Shown one piece after another: positions 62,054 to 64,000 of a stretch of 64,000 nt of DNA. The first letter of the stretch is position 1, and each line of letters opens with the position of its first letter. The translations under genes were made by a program, and so were the position numbers. The notes beneath the pieces are model-generated. The model ran no database searches, had not been told where the DNA came from, and worked only from the letters and a program-made list of their open reading frames with translations. Location of the stretch: positions 62,001-126,000 of the forward strand of contig NZ_SNAQ03000020.1 of the NCBI RefSeq assembly GCF_004375085.3. The letters are read 5' to 3'. Source of the DNA: Lewinella sp. W8 (GTDB lineage: Bacteria > Bacteroidota > Bacteroidia > Chitinophagales > Saprospiraceae).

Positions 62054-62575
62054 ATGCAACCATTTGTTGGTCAAATTCAAACCTTTGGGTTCAACTTCAA
62101 CCCCCGCGGTTGGGCCAAGTGTAACGGTCAGTTACTGGCCATCTCCCAAAACGACGCCCTCTTCTCCTTGCTGGGTACCATCTACGGTGGTGACGGCAGA
62201 ACCACCTTCGGGCTGCCCGATTTCCGGGGCCGGGTAATGGTCCACGAAGGATCGGGACCCGGACTTAGCCCCCGCCCCATCGGACAAAAAAGTGGCACCG
62301 CTAGCAATTTTTTGAACCTCAGTCAATTGCCCGCACACAACCACGGCGTCCGGATGCCCGTCACGAGTAGCGACGCCACCACACCCGAAGCTTCCGGGAA
62401 CACCTTGGCCAAAAGCGAATTTCCGGCTTACGCCTCGACGGCTTCCGCCGGAGAATCTTACCGAAGCTTCTCAACGGCCGCTTCGGGAAATTCTTCAGAA
62501 ATGAATAACCTGCAGCCCTACCTGACGATGAACGTCTGCATCGCCTTAGTTGGCATTTACCCTTCCCGTAACTAA
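62054..62575 (+). CDS. tail-collar domain (Mdp-like) protein, copy 2
   Basis: Also 173 residues, with GQIQTFGFNFNPRGWAKCNG, LLGTIYGGDGRTTFGLPDFR and NLQPYLTMNVCIALVGIYPS. It is diverged from the first copy mainly in the variable middle (about 85-145: SSDATTPEASGNTLAKSEFP), the part expected to hold a ligand-binding or trimer surface. The gap to the previous copy is 25 bases and to the next 22. Confidence 0.88.
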   Translation: MQPFVGQIQTFGFNFNPRGWAKCNGQLLAISQNDALFSLLGTIYGGDGRTTFGLPDFRGRVMVHEGSGPGLSPRPIGQKSGTASNFLNLSQLPAHNHGVRMPVTSSDATTPEASGNTLAKSEFPAYASTASAGESYRSFSTAASGNSSEMNNLQPYLTMNVCIALVGIYPSRN

Positions 62576-62597
62576 CCCACCCTAAACAGCAAATATC

Positions 62598-63119
62598 ATG
62601 ACTCCATTTATTGGACAAATACAGCCCTTCGGCTTCAATTTCGCACCACGGGGATGGGCCTTCTGTAACGGTGACCTCCTCGCCATTTCCCAGTATACCG
62701 CCCTGTTTTCCCTGCTGGGAACTACCTACGGAGGCGACGGCAGAACGACCTTTAAACTTCCCGAACTACGGGGACGGGTCCATATGTCGGACGGCACCGG
62801 CCCCGGTCTGCCCACCTACCGTTGGGGGCAGCAAGGCGGGGTTGACAACATGACGATGTCCACCGCCAATATGCCGACCCACAATCATGGAATTGCCTTC
62901 CCCGTTACTTCCGATGACGCGGAGGGTGAATCTCCGGTGAACAGTGTTTTTTCCATCACGGATGAAGACCTGTACGTAGGAGCACCCACCAACGGGGCTT
63001 TTCTGCGGCAATTCGCCACCGATAACCAGGGGGGCGGACAATCCTTCAACATCGACATGCCCTCGCTGGCGGTGAATTATTGTATTGCTCTACAGGGCAC
63101 TTATCCGTCCCGCAGTTAG
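62598..63119 (+). CDS. tail-collar domain (Mdp-like) protein, copy 3
   Basis: Again 173 residues, with GQIQPFGFNFAPRGWAFCNG, LLGTTYGGDGRTTFKLPELR and LAVNYCIALQGTYPSRS. Its middle region (TSDDAEGESPVNSVFSITDE) has no close match in the other two. It is the last gene of the unit; a strong hairpin terminator follows 41 bases later. Confidence 0.88.
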   Translation: MTPFIGQIQPFGFNFAPRGWAFCNGDLLAISQYTALFSLLGTTYGGDGRTTFKLPELRGRVHMSDGTGPGLPTYRWGQQGGVDNMTMSTANMPTHNHGIAFPVTSDDAEGESPVNSVFSITDEDLYVGAPTNGAFLRQFATDNQGGGQSFNIDMPSLAVNYCIALQGTYPSRS

Positions 63120-63160
63120 CGGCCATTGACGTTTTTCTCCTTCCCCGGAAGGCTTATCTT

Positions 63161-63199
63161 GGCGCTTCCTCCATTCAGGGAGGAAGCGCCAAATTTTTT
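63161..63199 (+). terminator. intrinsic terminator after the tail-collar genes
   Basis: GGCGCTTCCTCC and GGAGGAAGCGCC form a perfect 12-bp stem with loop ATTCAG, followed by AAATTTTTT. It ends the Tat-collar unit 41 bases after its last stop. Confidence 0.85.
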
Positions 63200-63210
63200 A
63201 CCATTAGAAC

Positions 63211-63801
63211 ATGACCTTAGCAGAACTTAAACAGTGGTGGAGTGACCTGGAACCCCAGTGGAAACGCGCCATTAATCAGTGTGTCCTAAATAACGGAGAA
63301 ACCGAAGATAGCCCCTCCGATAAGCAACTGAAGGAAGTACCGGGCATCGAAGTGATGCGCTTTGTGGGCCCCACGGGGCCTTTCCCGAACCTGAGCTTTG
63401 AATTGACCAACCTCAGCGGTCTGGCGGAACTCACCCGCCTGAACCTCCTGGTGCTGAATTACCACCAGGTGGAAAGCATGGTGCCCCTGGCGAAACTGAC
63501 CCGGCTGAAGACCCTGTACATGCACAACAACCAGATCCGTTCCCTCCACGGAATCGAAGGAGCGAAGAATCTGCAGGGCTTGTTCGTACAGTCCAACAAA
63601 CTGGTGAATGTGCGGGAACTGGAGGGGCTGGTCCAGCTCAAGGAGGTTTACCTGAACGACAACCAAGTCACCAGCCTGGAGGGCATTACCGCCAAACACG
63701 AGGGGAAACTGGAAAACCTTTTTGCCCTGCCCAACCCCATCGGTCAGCGGGAAATCATGCGCATCGAACGGGAAGTTGGGGTGCGTTGCCGGCGCTTGTA
63801 A
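63211..63801 (+). CDS. leucine-rich-repeat protein
   Basis: The 196-residue protein has about five LRR units of roughly 22 residues at about 60-170 (LAELTRLNLLVLNYHQVESM, KLTRLKTLYMHNNQIRSLHG, GAKNLQGLFVQSNKLVNVRE, GLVQLKEVYLNDNQVTSLEG). The N-terminal 55 residues (LAELKQWWSDLEPQWKRAIN) often precede such repeats in Bacteroidota and are likely a helical cap. No signal peptide is present. It begins 11 bases after the terminator of the collar genes, so it is probably a separate unit. Confidence 0.85.
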   Translation: MTLAELKQWWSDLEPQWKRAINQCVLNNGETEDSPSDKQLKEVPGIEVMRFVGPTGPFPNLSFELTNLSGLAELTRLNLLVLNYHQVESMVPLAKLTRLKTLYMHNNQIRSLHGIEGAKNLQGLFVQSNKLVNVRELEGLVQLKEVYLNDNQVTSLEGITAKHEGKLENLFALPNPIGQREIMRIEREVGVRCRRL

Positions 63802-64000
63802 AGTACTTTTACCTGGTTTCGGATAATTTTTATTGGGGCGCTGCGCGCAGGTGCAGCGAAGCGGAATCCTCGTGCTCAGCCGGGGTGCAATGTTGTAAGG
63901 AGTAGATAGCAAAAAGAATAAAGGGTTGAATGACTGCCTTGAGGTTAATTCAATCCTTCATTCCTTCTGTCCTTCCGTCATTATCTCGGCACCTGCGCTC
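63802..64000. repeat. intergenic repeat debris, same family as 53362-53868
   Basis: From about 63840 on, words match those of the earlier stretch: ATCCTCGTGCTC followed by GCCGGG and TGCAATG (63867-63892, compare 53584-53609), CAATCCTTCATTCCTTC and CCTTCCGTCATT (63952-63983, compare the tandem units at 53389-53420 in reverse), and GGCACCTGCGCTC (63988-64000, compare 53750-53762). The stretch runs to the window edge. Confidence 0.6.

Noticed and set aside
61507-63119. Prophage remnant
   Set aside because: The tail-collar domain alone suggested phage tail fibres, but no capsid, baseplate, terminase, integrase or lysis genes are in the window.

Overview
The window looks like a chromosomal segment of a Bacteroidota bacterium, most likely a marine gliding Saprospiria (Lewinella-like). 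The evidence is a SusC/SusD pair, a PorW/SprE-type lipoprotein of the type IX secretion/gliding machinery, a fused E1 alpha-beta 2-oxoacid dehydrogenase, a DUF5606 protein, a YtxJ/BrxC bacilliredoxin, near absence of Shine-Dalgarno sequences, and several promoter-like sites of the Bacteroidota type (TTTG/TTG, about 20 bases, TAnnTTTG). Most of the window is GC-rich; the first 6.3 kb is visibly richer in A+T. I saw no rRNA, tRNA, CRISPR array, transposase or prophage.

Layout. 1-7226: a cell-surface glycan locus with a near-complete pseudaminic acid pathway (pseB end, pseC, pseF, a pseG-pseH fusion, pseI), a Wzx-like flippase and a family 2 glycosyltransferase. 7398-9029: an AspT/YidE-type transporter. 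9226-9807 (minus): an ECF sigma factor. 10407-15994: assimilatory sulfate reduction and siroheme (sulfite reductase with a C-terminal HEPN-like domain, uroporphyrinogen methyltransferase, Met8/CysG-like dehydrogenase, APS reductase, ferredoxin-NADP reductase). 16310-18887: an outer-membrane barrel, an exported propeller-like protein and a glucosaminidase-fold protein with a structured leader. 19056-21527 (minus): DUF5606 and the E1 gene. 21597-29072: SnoaL-like protein, M20 hydrolase, Na/Ca exchanger, hemA, M23 peptidase and membrane proteins.

29218-36691: a three-domain lipoprotein (SGNH hydrolase, PVC-type propeller/HEAT, cytochrome c), a ThuA lipoprotein, a membrane-bound AraC regulator, a beta-lactamase-family hydrolase, an SRPBCC protein and a Crp/Fnr regulator. 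36836-41893: a sodium/solute symporter, a Tat-exported aminotransferase, an AEC-family permease and a Kbp (BON-LysM) protein. 41968-48784: small conserved proteins, an NlpC/P60 lipoprotein, ribosomal protein L25, a cytochrome c lipoprotein, anmK and an SDR epimerase. 48996-57984: an orphan SusC/SusD pair, an M23 peptidase and PorW/SprE. 58406-63801: BrxC, a nucleoside phosphorylase, a Kir-type potassium channel, a small Tat-signal protein followed by three tandem tail-collar proteins of identical length, and a leucine-rich-repeat protein.

The best candidates for something new are the Tat-protein plus triple tail-collar operon (61153-63119), the structured leader before the catalytically altered glucosaminidase (17980-18167), and a 9-base word, GCACCTGCG, that occurs at least 12 times on either strand inside and outside genes. 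Several intergenic regions carry palindromes and degenerate repeats of dispersed families.
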